8,303 nucleotides of DNA from JAJFTV01 sp036825755 (GCA_036825755.1 DAISXR010000132.1:1-8303); one strand, 5' to 3'; shown: positions 1-5,990, counted from the first letter of the stretch. The notes: generated by a model from the sequence alone, not told the origin. Numbers and translations are program-made.

Positions 1-127
1 CCAGGTCCAGCGCCCGGCCGGGCGTGTGACCATCTGCGTATTGGATCAATTCAGGCGGTACCAAACCGGTCTCCCAGCGCGGATGGCGAAAATAGGCCAG
101 GTTGAAAAACAGCCAGCGTTTGATCAA
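1..127 (-). CDS. SAM-dependent methyltransferase, N-terminal part (runs off left edge)
   Basis: This is a partial gene; 42 codons plus one base are visible. Read from a TTG at 127-125 the product begins (M)IKRWLFFNLAYFRHPRWETG and continues with a VPPELIQY segment, then GHTPGRALDLG at the window edge. The RALDLG end is the start of motif I (hydrophobic-D-x-G) of class I Rossmann-fold methyltransferases, and the upstream PRWETG...PPEL stretch is the usual lead-in of small stand-alone members of that superfamily. The TTG is chosen because AAAGAGG (139-133) lies 5 nt before it; the frame is open back to the pstB stop, so a start upstream is possible. It lies 33 nt after pstB on the same strand and is probably co-transcribed. 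The methyl acceptor cannot be inferred. The family call is fairly secure; the start is less so. Confidence 0.72.
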   Translation of the reverse strand, partial: MIKRWLFFNLAYFRHPRWETGLVPPELIQYADGHTPGRALDL

Positions 128-140
128 AAGAGCCTCTTTC

Positions 141-160
141 CCGCTGACCAAACTCAGCGG
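141..160 (-). other. Intergenic hairpin between pstB and the methyltransferase gene
   Basis: CCGCTGA (141-147) and TCAGCGG (154-160) form a perfect 7-bp stem around a 6-nt loop. The structure begins at the base after the pstB stop codon (161-163). On the minus strand it is followed by GAAAGAGG, not a T run, so it is not an intrinsic terminator. The ribosome-binding site of the methyltransferase starts at the foot of the stem. It could stabilise the 3' end of a processed pst message or dampen translation of the next gene; both are inference. Confidence 0.5.
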
Positions 161-913
161 TTATCCAAAACGGCCTTCGATATATTCCTGGGTACGTTGA
201 TCACGCGGATTGGTGAAAATGCCGGTATCGCCGGTCTCGATCAGTTCGCCCTGCAGGAAAAACCCCGCGAAATCGGCCATGCGGGCGGCTTGCTGGGTAT
301 TGTGAGGGGCCAGGATGATGGTGAACTGCTGCTTCAGCTCCATCAGCAGGCTTTCGATGCGCGCCGTTGAGACCGGGTCAAGCGCGGAGGTGGGCTCATC
401 CAGCATGACAATCTCCGGTTTGAGCGCCAGGGTGCGGGCCAGACAAAGCCGCTGCTGCTGCCCGCCGGACAGGGCGTTGGCCGGGTCATTCAGGCGGTCG
501 TGGATCTCATCCCACAGCACGGACATGCGTAGGCTCCACTCCACCGCTTCATCCAGCACGCTTTTTTTGCGGATGCCGGCCATGCGCAGCCCGTAGCACA
601 CATTTTCGTAGATCGACAGCGGCAGCGGGATGGGCCGTGAAAATAAAATACCCACCTTGCGGCGCAGTTCAATCACATCCACACCGTTTTCCAGGATGTT
701 GACCCCATTCAGCAGAATGCGGCCGGAAACCTCGGATACATCCGCCAGATCGTTCAGGCGGTTCATGGTGCGCAGCAAAGTTGATTTACCGCCGCCTGCC
801 GGGCCAAACAACACATTGATGGCATTGCTGCGCATCTGCATATTGATATCGCGCAGGCTCTCGTAGCCGTCAGAATAACGCACGGTCAGGTGTTCGATGA
901 TGATCTCAGTCAT
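161..913 (-). CDS. pstB: Phosphate ABC transporter ATP-binding protein PstB
   Basis: This is the cytoplasmic ATPase that drives phosphate import through PstC/PstA; 250 aa is normal for the family. Motifs in order: Walker A GPAGGGKST at residues 37-45; the signature LSGGQQQRL at 148-156; Walker B EIVMLDEPTSALDP at 167-180, with catalytic Glu173; and the switch His204 in APHNTQQAARMAD. MNRLNDL after Walker A and EYIEGRFG at the C terminus are PstB hallmarks. Two deviations stand out. The Q-loop, normally VFQ(R/K)PNPFP, reads LFSRPIPLP, so Ser92 stands where the glutamine belongs, and Walker A lacks the usual Cys (GPSGCGKST). The ATG is preceded by GAGG at 5 nt that overlaps the pstA stop; the genes are 7 nt apart. 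It is the last pst gene; no phoU follows. The family is certain; the effect of the Q-loop change is unknown. Confidence 0.95.
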   Translation of the reverse strand: MTEIIIEHLTVRYSDGYESLRDINMQMRSNAINVLFGPAGGGKSTLLRTMNRLNDLADVSEVSGRILLNGVNILENGVDVIELRRKVGILFSRPIPLPLSIYENVCYGLRMAGIRKKSVLDEAVEWSLRMSVLWDEIHDRLNDPANALSGGQQQRLCLARTLALKPEIVMLDEPTSALDPVSTARIESLLMELKQQFTIILAPHNTQQAARMADFAGFFLQGELIETGDTGIFTNPRDQRTQEYIEGRFG

Positions 914-920
914 GGCTGCC

Positions 921-1832
921 TCACCACTGCCTTCTGGCGCGGGCGCGCTGCCGGATGATGGTGGCCAGCAGATTCATGCCCAGCACAAATACCAGCAGCA
1001 CCAGCACAGTGCCGTACTGGATCTGGATCGACATGCCCGGCACCTGGGTGGAGATAACAAACAGGTGGTAGGGCAGGGCCATGGTGGCGTCAAAAGGCGA
1101 GTTGGGCAGTTGCGGCAGGAAGAAAGCCGCTCCGGTGAACAGGATGGGGGCGGTTTCACCGGCAGCCCGTTCCAGACCCAAAATGATACCGGTGACGATA
1201 CCGGGCAGGCTTTGGGGCAGCTTGATACGCCAGATGGTCTGCCAGTGCGATGCGCCCAGCGAGATGCTCACCGGCGTGAAAGCCGAGGGCACCGCCCGCA
1301 GCGCCTCTTCGGTGGTGCTGATGATGACCGGCAGGGTCATGATGGAAAGCGTCAGCGAAGCCGCCAGAATGCTGGTACCGAAGTTGAGAAAAACCACGAA
1401 AATGCCCAGCCCGAACAACCCGTACACCACCGAAGGGATGCCGGACAGGTTGATCATGGCCACGCGGATGGCGCGAGTCACCGCAGTATCACGCGCATAC
1501 TCCGCCAGGTAGATGGCCGCGGCAATACCCGGCGGCACAGAGAATAAAGCGGTACCGGCGGTGAGCAGCAGCGTGCCCACGATGGCCGGAAAAATCCCGC
1601 CCTCGCGCATACCATTGCGCGGCATGCTGGTGAGGAACTCCCAACTGATGGCAGGGATTCCTTTTACGAAAATATAGACCAGCAGGGCCAGAATAGGGGC
1701 CACCGTGATGATCGCCACCAAAATCAGCAGCCCAAAGCCCAGGCGTTGTTGCCCCTGCGGGTTCAGCAGGGACCGCCGGCGGGGGGCTTCGTTATCTTGA
1801 GGCAAATCAAACGGGTGCTGTGATCGACTCAT
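921..1832 (-). CDS. pstA: Phosphate ABC transporter permease PstA
   Basis: One of the two inner-membrane permease subunits of the Pst phosphate importer, 303 aa. The N-terminal 30 residues are polar and Arg-rich (RRRSLLNPQGQQR), hence cytoplasmic. The first membrane helix is at about 32-57, and further hydrophobic segments lie near 82-110, 126-150, 153-172, 208-235 and 272-293. The cytoplasmic coupling loop (EAA-type) spans about 175-205: EEALRAVP, then LGASHWQTIWRIKLPQ. The GIPSVVYGLFGLGIFV segment at 131-146 is characteristic of PstA. The start ATG overlaps the pstC stop in an ATGA, with AAAGG 8 nt upstream, so the two permeases are translationally coupled. It is placed as PstA rather than PstC by its order in the operon and the ERAAGETAPI motif at 221-230. 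Confidence 0.95.
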   Translation of the reverse strand: MSRSQHPFDLPQDNEAPRRRSLLNPQGQQRLGFGLLILVAIITVAPILALLVYIFVKGIPAISWEFLTSMPRNGMREGGIFPAIVGTLLLTAGTALFSVPPGIAAAIYLAEYARDTAVTRAIRVAMINLSGIPSVVYGLFGLGIFVVFLNFGTSILAASLTLSIMTLPVIISTTEEALRAVPSAFTPVSISLGASHWQTIWRIKLPQSLPGIVTGIILGLERAAGETAPILFTGAAFFLPQLPNSPFDATMALPYHLFVISTQVPGMSIQIQYGTVLVLLVFVLGMNLLATIIRQRARARRQW

Positions 1833-2728
1833 GACAGCAGCCTTTCCTGGCGCTTGATCCGCCGCAGGCTGACCATAAAGGCGGCAATGTTGATGGCCAG
1901 AGAGAACAGGAACAGCAGCAACCCGATAAAAAACAGCACCTGATAGTGGGTGCTGCCAGCGGCCACCTCGCCCATTTCGGCGGCGATGGTAGCGGTCATG
2001 GTGCGAATGGGCATAATAAACGAGCGCAACCCGGCCGGCATGGTGGGTGCGTTGCCGGTTACCATCATCACGGTCATCGTTTCACCGATGACGCGGCCGA
2101 TGCCCAGCATGATGGCGGTGATGATCCCCGAACGGGCAGCCGGGAAGGTAACGCCCCAGATGGTCTGCCAGCGCGTGGCGCCAAGCGCCAGCGCGCCCTG
2201 CCGGTAGGAAGGCGGCACGGCGTTCAGCGCGTCTTCAGCGATGGACACGATGGTGGGGATGGCGCCCCATCCCAGCAGGATACAGCCGGCCAGCGCCGTG
2301 AGGCCGGTGGGCAGGTTGAGCCCGGTGCGCAGGAACGGGGCCAAAACCAGAATACCGATGAACCCCAGCACCACTGAGGGGATGCCCGCCAGGATTTCAA
2401 TGATGGGTTTGAGTATCTGGTTGGCCCACGACGGCGCCACCTCGGAAATGAACACGGCTGTCAGCACGCCCAATGGCACGGCGATCAGGATGGCGCCGAT
2501 GGTGACGGTTAATGACCCAAATATCAGCGGCAGCAGCCCAAAATATTCTTCAATCGGGTACCAGCGGGTGCCGAACAGCGTTTTCAGCTCTACCTTTTGC
2601 AGGGCCGGCAGGCCTTCACGGAGGAGGAACAGGAAAATCAATGCCACAAACAGAATGCTCAGATAGCCGGCCGCCTGGATGACGCGAGTGATGATGAGTT
2701 CGCCGAGAGTTTTACGCCGGGTGAACAT
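1829..2728 (-). CDS. pstC: Phosphate ABC transporter permease PstC
   Basis: The partner permease of PstA, 299 aa. The first membrane helix is at about 17-37, followed by an extracytoplasmic segment to about 63. Further helices lie near 66-96, 110-135, 145-165, 198-225 and 262-287. The coupling loop is at about 163-196 (IAEDALNAVPPSYRQGALALGATRWQ...), including the conserved G-x9-P spacing used to dock onto PstB. GIPSVVLGFIG at 115-125 and GRVIGETMTVMMVTGN at 211-226 are typical of PstC. The gene starts 5 nt after the pstS stop and ends in a 4-nt overlap with pstA. The start region has only a modest ribosome-binding site (AGG inside the pstS stop), so translation probably depends on coupling. 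Nothing is missing or truncated. Confidence 0.95.
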   Translation of the reverse strand: MFTRRKTLGELIITRVIQAAGYLSILFVALIFLFLLREGLPALQKVELKTLFGTRWYPIEEYFGLLPLIFGSLTVTIGAILIAVPLGVLTAVFISEVAPSWANQILKPIIEILAGIPSVVLGFIGILVLAPFLRTGLNLPTGLTALAGCILLGWGAIPTIVSIAEDALNAVPPSYRQGALALGATRWQTIWGVTFPAARSGIITAIMLGIGRVIGETMTVMMVTGNAPTMPAGLRSFIMPIRTMTATIAAEMGEVAAGSTHYQVLFFIGLLLFLFSLAINIAAFMVSLRRIKRQERLLS

Positions 2729-2733
2729 GCCGC

Positions 2734-3642
2734 CTATTTCCCTTCCGCGCCCACAGGCACAAATCCCAGATCGCCGACGATTTGCTGTGCTTCGGCGGAA
2801 AAAATCCAGTCAATATAGCGTTTCACCTCGCCCTGCGGCTCACCGCGCGTGTAGAGATACAGATCGCGGGCAATTGGGTAAGAACCGTTCACAACAGTGT
2901 CCACCGATGGCGTGATGTAGTCCGCGGAAGGGTCGGCTGCCAGGGCAATCACCTTTACATCCGGGGTGATATATCCCAGCCCGTCGTAGCCGATCGCGTT
3001 TGGATTGTCGCGTACCTCGGCGATGATCCCCTCTGAAGAGGGCAGCAACAGCGTATCGGCGGAGAAGATGGTTTTATCTTCACTGTTCCCCAAGCGTACC
3101 ACCTCTTCCAGAAAAAACACATGCGTTCCGGAATTGGTTTCACGTGAGGTGCGCACCACGGGGCGGTCATCGCCGCCCAGTTCGCTCCAGTTATTGATCC
3201 TGCCGGTGTAGATGTCGGAAACCTGCTGCAGGGTGAGCCGGTCAATGGGATTGTTTTTGTTGACGATTACTGCGATGGCATCGCGCGCCACCACAAACTC
3301 AACCGCCTCAACTCCCTGGGCGGCAATTTCTTGCTTTTCTTCCGGTTTGATCTGACGGGAGGCGTTGGCAATGTCGACGGTATTGGTGATGAGAGCTGTG
3401 ATACCGGTTCCCGAACCCCCGCCGGTGACCGAGATACGAATGTTGGGATTTTCAGACTGATATTTCTCCGCCCAGGCCAAGGCCAGGTTCACCATGGTAT
3501 CGGAGCCTTTATTTTCAATATATGTGGAAGAAGTACTGGACGCTGTATCTGTGCCGTCATTCGGTTGGGGGGCCTGATTGGAACCACAGCCCCACAACGC
3601 GATTGACACCAGTAAGAGAAGTCCCCAAAAATACCTTTTCAT
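2734..3642 (-). CDS. pstS: Periplasmic/lipid-anchored phosphate-binding protein PstS
   Basis: This captures phosphate outside the membrane and hands it to PstC/PstA. The 302-aa product starts with a lipoprotein-type signal (MKRYFWGLLLLVSIALWGC) with Cys19 as the probable lipidated residue. A Thr/Ser/Asp-rich tether follows to about residue 40. The phosphate-binding segments of the PstS family are all present: KGSDTM (45-50), GGGSGTG (74-80), ANASR (92-96) and RETNSGTH (167-174). IYTGRINNWSEL (144-155) and AIGYDGLGYI (216-225) are further family hallmarks. It is the first gene of the pst operon. Its ATG is only 8 nt from a perfect TATAAT and has no ribosome-binding site before it, so the message may be leaderless. 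The lipid anchor suggests either a monoderm-like envelope or retention at the inner membrane. Confidence 0.95.
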   Translation of the reverse strand: MKRYFWGLLLLVSIALWGCGSNQAPQPNDGTDTASSTSSTYIENKGSDTMVNLALAWAEKYQSENPNIRISVTGGGSGTGITALITNTVDIANASRQIKPEEKQEIAAQGVEAVEFVVARDAIAVIVNKNNPIDRLTLQQVSDIYTGRINNWSELGGDDRPVVRTSRETNSGTHVFFLEEVVRLGNSEDKTIFSADTLLLPSSEGIIAEVRDNPNAIGYDGLGYITPDVKVIALAADPSADYITPSVDTVVNGSYPIARDLYLYTRGEPQGEVKRYIDWIFSAEAQQIVGDLGFVPVGAEGK

Positions 3643-3656
3643 TCAGACTAATTATA
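3643..3656 (-). promoter_or_regulatory. pstS promoter (-10 element), apparently leaderless
   Basis: On the minus strand a perfect TATAAT (3656-3651) is followed by TAGTCTGA and then the pstS ATG. With usual spacing, transcription would begin 0-2 nt before the ATG, leaving no room for a ribosome-binding site. No good -35 is present: at 17 nt the hexamer is CTTAAA, and the better TTGCTT is 20 nt away. A weak -35 fits a promoter that needs an activator, as phosphate-starvation promoters usually do (inference). Confidence 0.6.
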
Positions 3657-3745
3657 TACGGTAAGCCTTGTTTTTTAAGCAATGGAGTAAAATTTTAATG
3701 GCACTGCCTCGACACCATATGAGAATGGATATGGTAAACTCATAT
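3657..3745. promoter_or_regulatory. Divergent pstS / small-gene control region with repeated nonamer and inverted repeats
   Basis: This stretch between the divergent genes contains no credible coding sequence. Read on the plus strand, TACGGTAAG (3657-3665) and TATGGTAAA (3730-3738) match the pattern TAyGGTAAr, which also occurs in the htrA upstream repeats at 5886-5894. Two interlocking inverted repeats are present: CCATAT (3715-3720) with ATATGG (3729-3734), and ATATGAG (3717-3723) with CTCATAT (3739-3745). A perfect 10-bp palindrome TAAAATTTTA lies at 3688-3697. These look like protein-binding sites, but no regulator is assigned. A plus-strand promoter for the small gene must also lie here. 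The best -35 is TCGACA at 3709-3714, but no well-spaced -10 accompanies it. Confidence 0.4.
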
Positions 3746-3794
3746 TGAGGTAGCGATGCCTTGGACGTAATCACATTGCGAAAGGAATTAACAA

Positions 3795-3986
3795 ATGGCA
3801 TACAAGCACACCAATTCGAAAGGCCAATCATACTTCCTGCATGCAAAAGAGCGGAAGTTGAAAAGCGGGGGTACCTCATACCTTTATTTCTTCTCCAAAG
3901 AAGAAAAAGGCGCACTGGATGCAGTGCCCAAAGGCTACAAGGTATCTGAAACCGGTACCGGCATGCTGGTCTTGAAAAAAGGCTAA
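3795..3986 (+). CDS. Small lysine-rich protein of unknown function (63 aa)
   Basis: A complete 63-residue gene and the only plus-strand gene in the window. Its ATG is preceded by AAAGGA with an 8-nt gap. It ends in TAA and is followed by two hairpins, the second a good intrinsic terminator, so it looks like a true single-gene transcript. The protein begins MAYKHTNSKGQSYFLHAKE and contains SGGTSYLYFFSKEEKGALDAVPKGY, ending LVLKKG. It carries 11 lysines, has no signal peptide or membrane segment, and no cysteine. The alternation of aromatic/hydrophobic residues with Gly turns suggests a small beta-rich fold. It resembles short uncharacterised proteins with a K-x-S-K-G-Q-x-Y-x-L-H-x-K-E opening that I have seen in environmental bacterial genomes; I cannot assign a function. 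A long antisense frame across it is not credible. Confidence 0.82.
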   Translation: MAYKHTNSKGQSYFLHAKERKLKSGGTSYLYFFSKEEKGALDAVPKGYKVSETGTGMLVLKKG

Positions 3987-4013
3987 AGAGCGAGCTGGAT
4001 TCCAATAATTATT

Positions 4014-4051
4014 CAAGGGGCTGTCTGTAAAAGGACAGCCCCTTGGGTTTT
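4014..4051 (+). terminator. Hairpin downstream of the small gene, first of two
   Basis: CAAGGGGCTGTC (4014-4025) pairs perfectly with GACAGCCCCTTG (4034-4045), a 12-bp stem with an 8-nt loop, followed on the plus strand by GGTTTT. The T run is short, so alone it is a modest terminator. On the minus strand it is followed by an AT-rich stretch, so it could also help to stop transcription coming from htrA, whose stop codon is about 100 nt away. Confidence 0.7.
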
Positions 4052-4066
4052 CCGTCCTTAAAGCCG

Positions 4067-4101
4067 CGGTCCCCGGAGTGACTGCTCCGGGGACCGTTTT
4101 T
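4067..4101 (+). terminator. Strong intrinsic terminator, second of two
   Basis: CGGTCCCCGGAG (4067-4078) and CTCCGGGGACCG (4085-4096) form a perfect 12-bp GC-rich stem with a 6-nt loop, directly followed by TTTTT on the plus strand. This is a textbook rho-independent terminator for the small gene. It lies between two convergent genes (the small gene and htrA), where it also insulates htrA from plus-strand read-through. Confidence 0.85.
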
Positions 4102-4148
4102 CAAGGAGAAAAAATGGGGCCCTTGTGGGTCATCCACAGATATAGTAA

Positions 4149-5783
4149 TTAACTTCCACCCAACGTGCCTTCCAATTGAATGGTTTCACCATCACGCAAG
4201 ACGGACAGGGTTACCTGGTCGCCAGGCCGGGCTGAATAGATCCCCTCTGCCAGATCCATGATGCCGTTGATTTCAACATCGTTGAATTTTACGATGATAT
4301 CGCCGCCAATCAAAACGGTTTGTCCGTTCAGGTTCACTTCTTTGGTGCCAGCCTGCAGGCCCAAATCTTCGGCCGGGCTGCCCTTTTCAATCTGCTGGAT
4401 CAGTACACCGGTTTGATCTTCGGACAACTCCATGGCTGTTGCGATTTCAGGCGTCATATCGATACCGGTGACGCCCAGAAATGCGCCTTCACTCATCGGC
4501 TGTTGCACAATGGGCGTTTGGCCTGCTTCCATGGGAGGACGGGCTGCCAGTGTGACTTCGACATCCGTCTCTTTGCCATCGCGCAGAACGGTGAGGGTGA
4601 TGGTCTGGTCAACCTGGGTGCGGCTGTACAGGTAAGAAATCAGATCATCCATACTCTGTACCGGCTGGCCTTCAATGGCTGTGATCACATCGCCGCCAGA
4701 TAATACCTGCTGGCCGTTAACGGTTACCTGACTCTGGCTTCCTTTCAGACCAGCCTTATCAGCCGGGCTGTCAGGGGTTACTTCCACCACCAGCGCGCCA
4801 CGCTGCTCGGGATCCAGATTCATCTGCGTTGCCAGATCGGGGTACAGGGCGGTGCCTGAAATACCCAGATACGGGTGATCGTAACTGCCATTTTCAATCA
4901 GGCCGGGTACCACCATCTTGACGATGTTGGCCGGGATGGCAAATCCGATACCCGCGTTGGCCCCGGTAGCCGATTCAATAGCATTGGTGACGCCGATCAC
5001 CTGACCGGTATTGTTCACCAGCACACCGCCGGAGTTGCCCGGGTTGATAGGCGCATCAGTTTGAATGATATCCGGAATGGAATAGGAAGAGCCTGAGAAA
5101 TTGGGGTTGCCTGCTGCGATGCTGCGGCCAATGGCGCTGACGATGCCAACGGTCATGGTATTTTCAAGGGCATACGGGTTGCCTATCGCGATGGCAAGCT
5201 GCCCAACCTTGATTTGATCAGAGTCGGCCATCTGCACGGGCTGGAGGAAATCGGAGGATACATCCACCTTCAGCACGGCCAAATCACTGTATACATCCGA
5301 TCCGACGATATCCGCGCTGACAATCGTGCCATCCTGAAACTCCACGGTTACATCCTGTGCACCGTCAATCACATGATGGTTGGTGATGATATGCCCTTCA
5401 CCATCCCATACAAAACCGGAGCCCTGCCCGGCGCCCTGGTTTCCAACCGCCGTAATGCTCACCACGGAGGGGCTTACGCCTTCATAAATCTGGGTCAGGG
5501 CATCCTGATAGGCTGTCAGCGAACTGTCAGCCACCACCACCGGTTGCGCCGGTGTGGCTTCTACCGCCTGCGTTTGGTCGGGGGCTGTACCGGTCTGAGT
5601 GACTTCCTGGGCCTGAGCCACCTCTTCGGTCGTAGCAGCCTGCCCCACAACATTTGTACCGCCCGGAAGCAGCTTGTTAAGGTTATCCGCAGCGGAATTG
5701 AGCGCGCTGCACGATGTGCCCAGTAAACCAATCAGCAGGAGCGCTGGTATCCATAATTTTTTGTTCATTTTTATTTTCATCAC
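4149..5783 (-). CDS. htrA: HtrA/DegP-family serine protease with two PDZ domains, probable lipoprotein
   Basis: An envelope protease/chaperone expected to degrade misfolded exported proteins. The 544-aa product opens with a basic, hydrophobic signal ending LLGTSC; Cys25 is a plausible lipid-anchor site, although Gly at -3 is atypical. A Thr/Gln/Ala-rich linker follows to about residue 85. The trypsin-like domain spans about 95-295 with the full catalytic triad: His137 (TNHHVIDG), Asp167 (YSDLAVLKVD) and Ser251 (NPGNSGG). PDZ1 is at about 303-412 and PDZ2 at about 433-541. Each carries the same extended loop before GGD-(V/I)-I, containing VNGQ/LNGQ. The start is GTG at 5783 with AGGAG 8 nt upstream, or the adjacent ATG at 5780. 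It lies 207 nt downstream of the histidine kinase on the same strand, with its own candidate promoter and repeats. The order regulator-kinase-HtrA recalls mycobacterial mprAB-pepD. Confidence 0.93.
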   Translation of the reverse strand: MMKIKMNKKLWIPALLLIGLLGTSCSALNSAADNLNKLLPGGTNVVGQAATTEEVAQAQEVTQTGTAPDQTQAVEATPAQPVVVADSSLTAYQDALTQIYEGVSPSVVSITAVGNQGAGQGSGFVWDGEGHIITNHHVIDGAQDVTVEFQDGTIVSADIVGSDVYSDLAVLKVDVSSDFLQPVQMADSDQIKVGQLAIAIGNPYALENTMTVGIVSAIGRSIAAGNPNFSGSSYSIPDIIQTDAPINPGNSGGVLVNNTGQVIGVTNAIESATGANAGIGFAIPANIVKMVVPGLIENGSYDHPYLGISGTALYPDLATQMNLDPEQRGALVVEVTPDSPADKAGLKGSQSQVTVNGQQVLSGGDVITAIEGQPVQSMDDLISYLYSRTQVDQTITLTVLRDGKETDVEVTLAARPPMEAGQTPIVQQPMSEGAFLGVTGIDMTPEIATAMELSEDQTGVLIQQIEKGSPAEDLGLQAGTKEVNLNGQTVLIGGDIIVKFNDVEINGIMDLAEGIYSARPGDQVTLSVLRDGETIQLEGTLGGS

Positions 5784-5855
5784 AATCGTTACTCCTACAC
5801 GTTATTTTCAAATTACCCTGCACCCTTTCGGACAGTACAAGGATTGCGTTTTTGT

Positions 5856-5861
5856 AGTGTA
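5856..5861 (-). promoter_or_regulatory. Candidate -10 element of the htrA promoter
   Basis: TACACT on the minus strand (5861-5856) matches TATAAT at four of six positions. It lies 24 nt downstream of the last tandem repeat, so those repeats would end near -36. No standard -35 is present at 17 nt (AGATAA), as expected when an OmpR-type regulator replaces -35 contacts. Transcription from here would give a leader of roughly 65 nt containing the AGGAG site. Read-through from the kinase gene is also possible, since no terminator is seen between them. Confidence 0.35.
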
Positions 5862-5885
5862 CGCCATCTTTATCCCGCTTATCTT

Positions 5886-5918
5886 TATGGTAAGGATAAG
5901 GGAAGCTTAAGGAAACTT
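5886..5918 (-). repeat. Three tandem 11-bp repeats, probable response-regulator binding site upstream of htrA
   Basis: Read on the plus strand: TATGGTAAGGA (5886-5896), TAAGGGAAGCT (5897-5907) and TAAGGAAACTT (5908-5918), head to tail with no gaps. The second and third match at 8 of 11 positions, the first and second at 6 of 11; TAnGGnAA is shared by all except for one position in the third copy. An 11-bp period (one helical turn) in direct orientation is the standard architecture for dimers of OmpR/PhoB-family regulators, and such a regulator is encoded in the same cluster. Their position just upstream of the candidate htrA -10 supports activation. The assignment to this particular regulator is inference. 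Confidence 0.55.
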
Positions 5919-5990
5919 TAAATGCTGATCGAAATGGGGAAATATGGTTTGGATTGGATCCGTGCGGGATTGACCGTCAGGGGAATGAGA

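Noticed and set aside
26..370. 114-codon plus-strand frame at the left edge
   Set aside because: It covers the methyltransferase start, the hairpin and the pstB C terminus on the other strand; no ribosome-binding site or recognisable protein.
897..1547. 216-codon plus-strand frame antisense to pstA
   Set aside because: His/Gln/Arg/Asp-rich shadow of a GC-rich membrane-protein gene in the opposite strand; pstA is unequivocal.
3709..3740. Plus-strand promoter for the small gene using TCGACA as -35
   Set aside because: The nearest -10-like hexamers give spacers of 15 nt (TATGGT) or 20 nt (TAAACT); too poor to call as a separate feature.
3652..4005. 117-codon minus-strand frame antisense to the small gene
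   Set aside because: It overlaps the whole small gene, the pstS control region and the pstS promoter, has no ribosome-binding site, and its composition (rich in Ser, Cys, Arg, Leu) is unlike a real protein.
4114..4152. Twelve-codon reading frame with a good AAGGAG site after the second terminator
   Set aside because: It lies downstream of a strong terminator, has no promoter in view and runs into the 3' end of htrA; most likely chance, though a leader peptide cannot be formally excluded.
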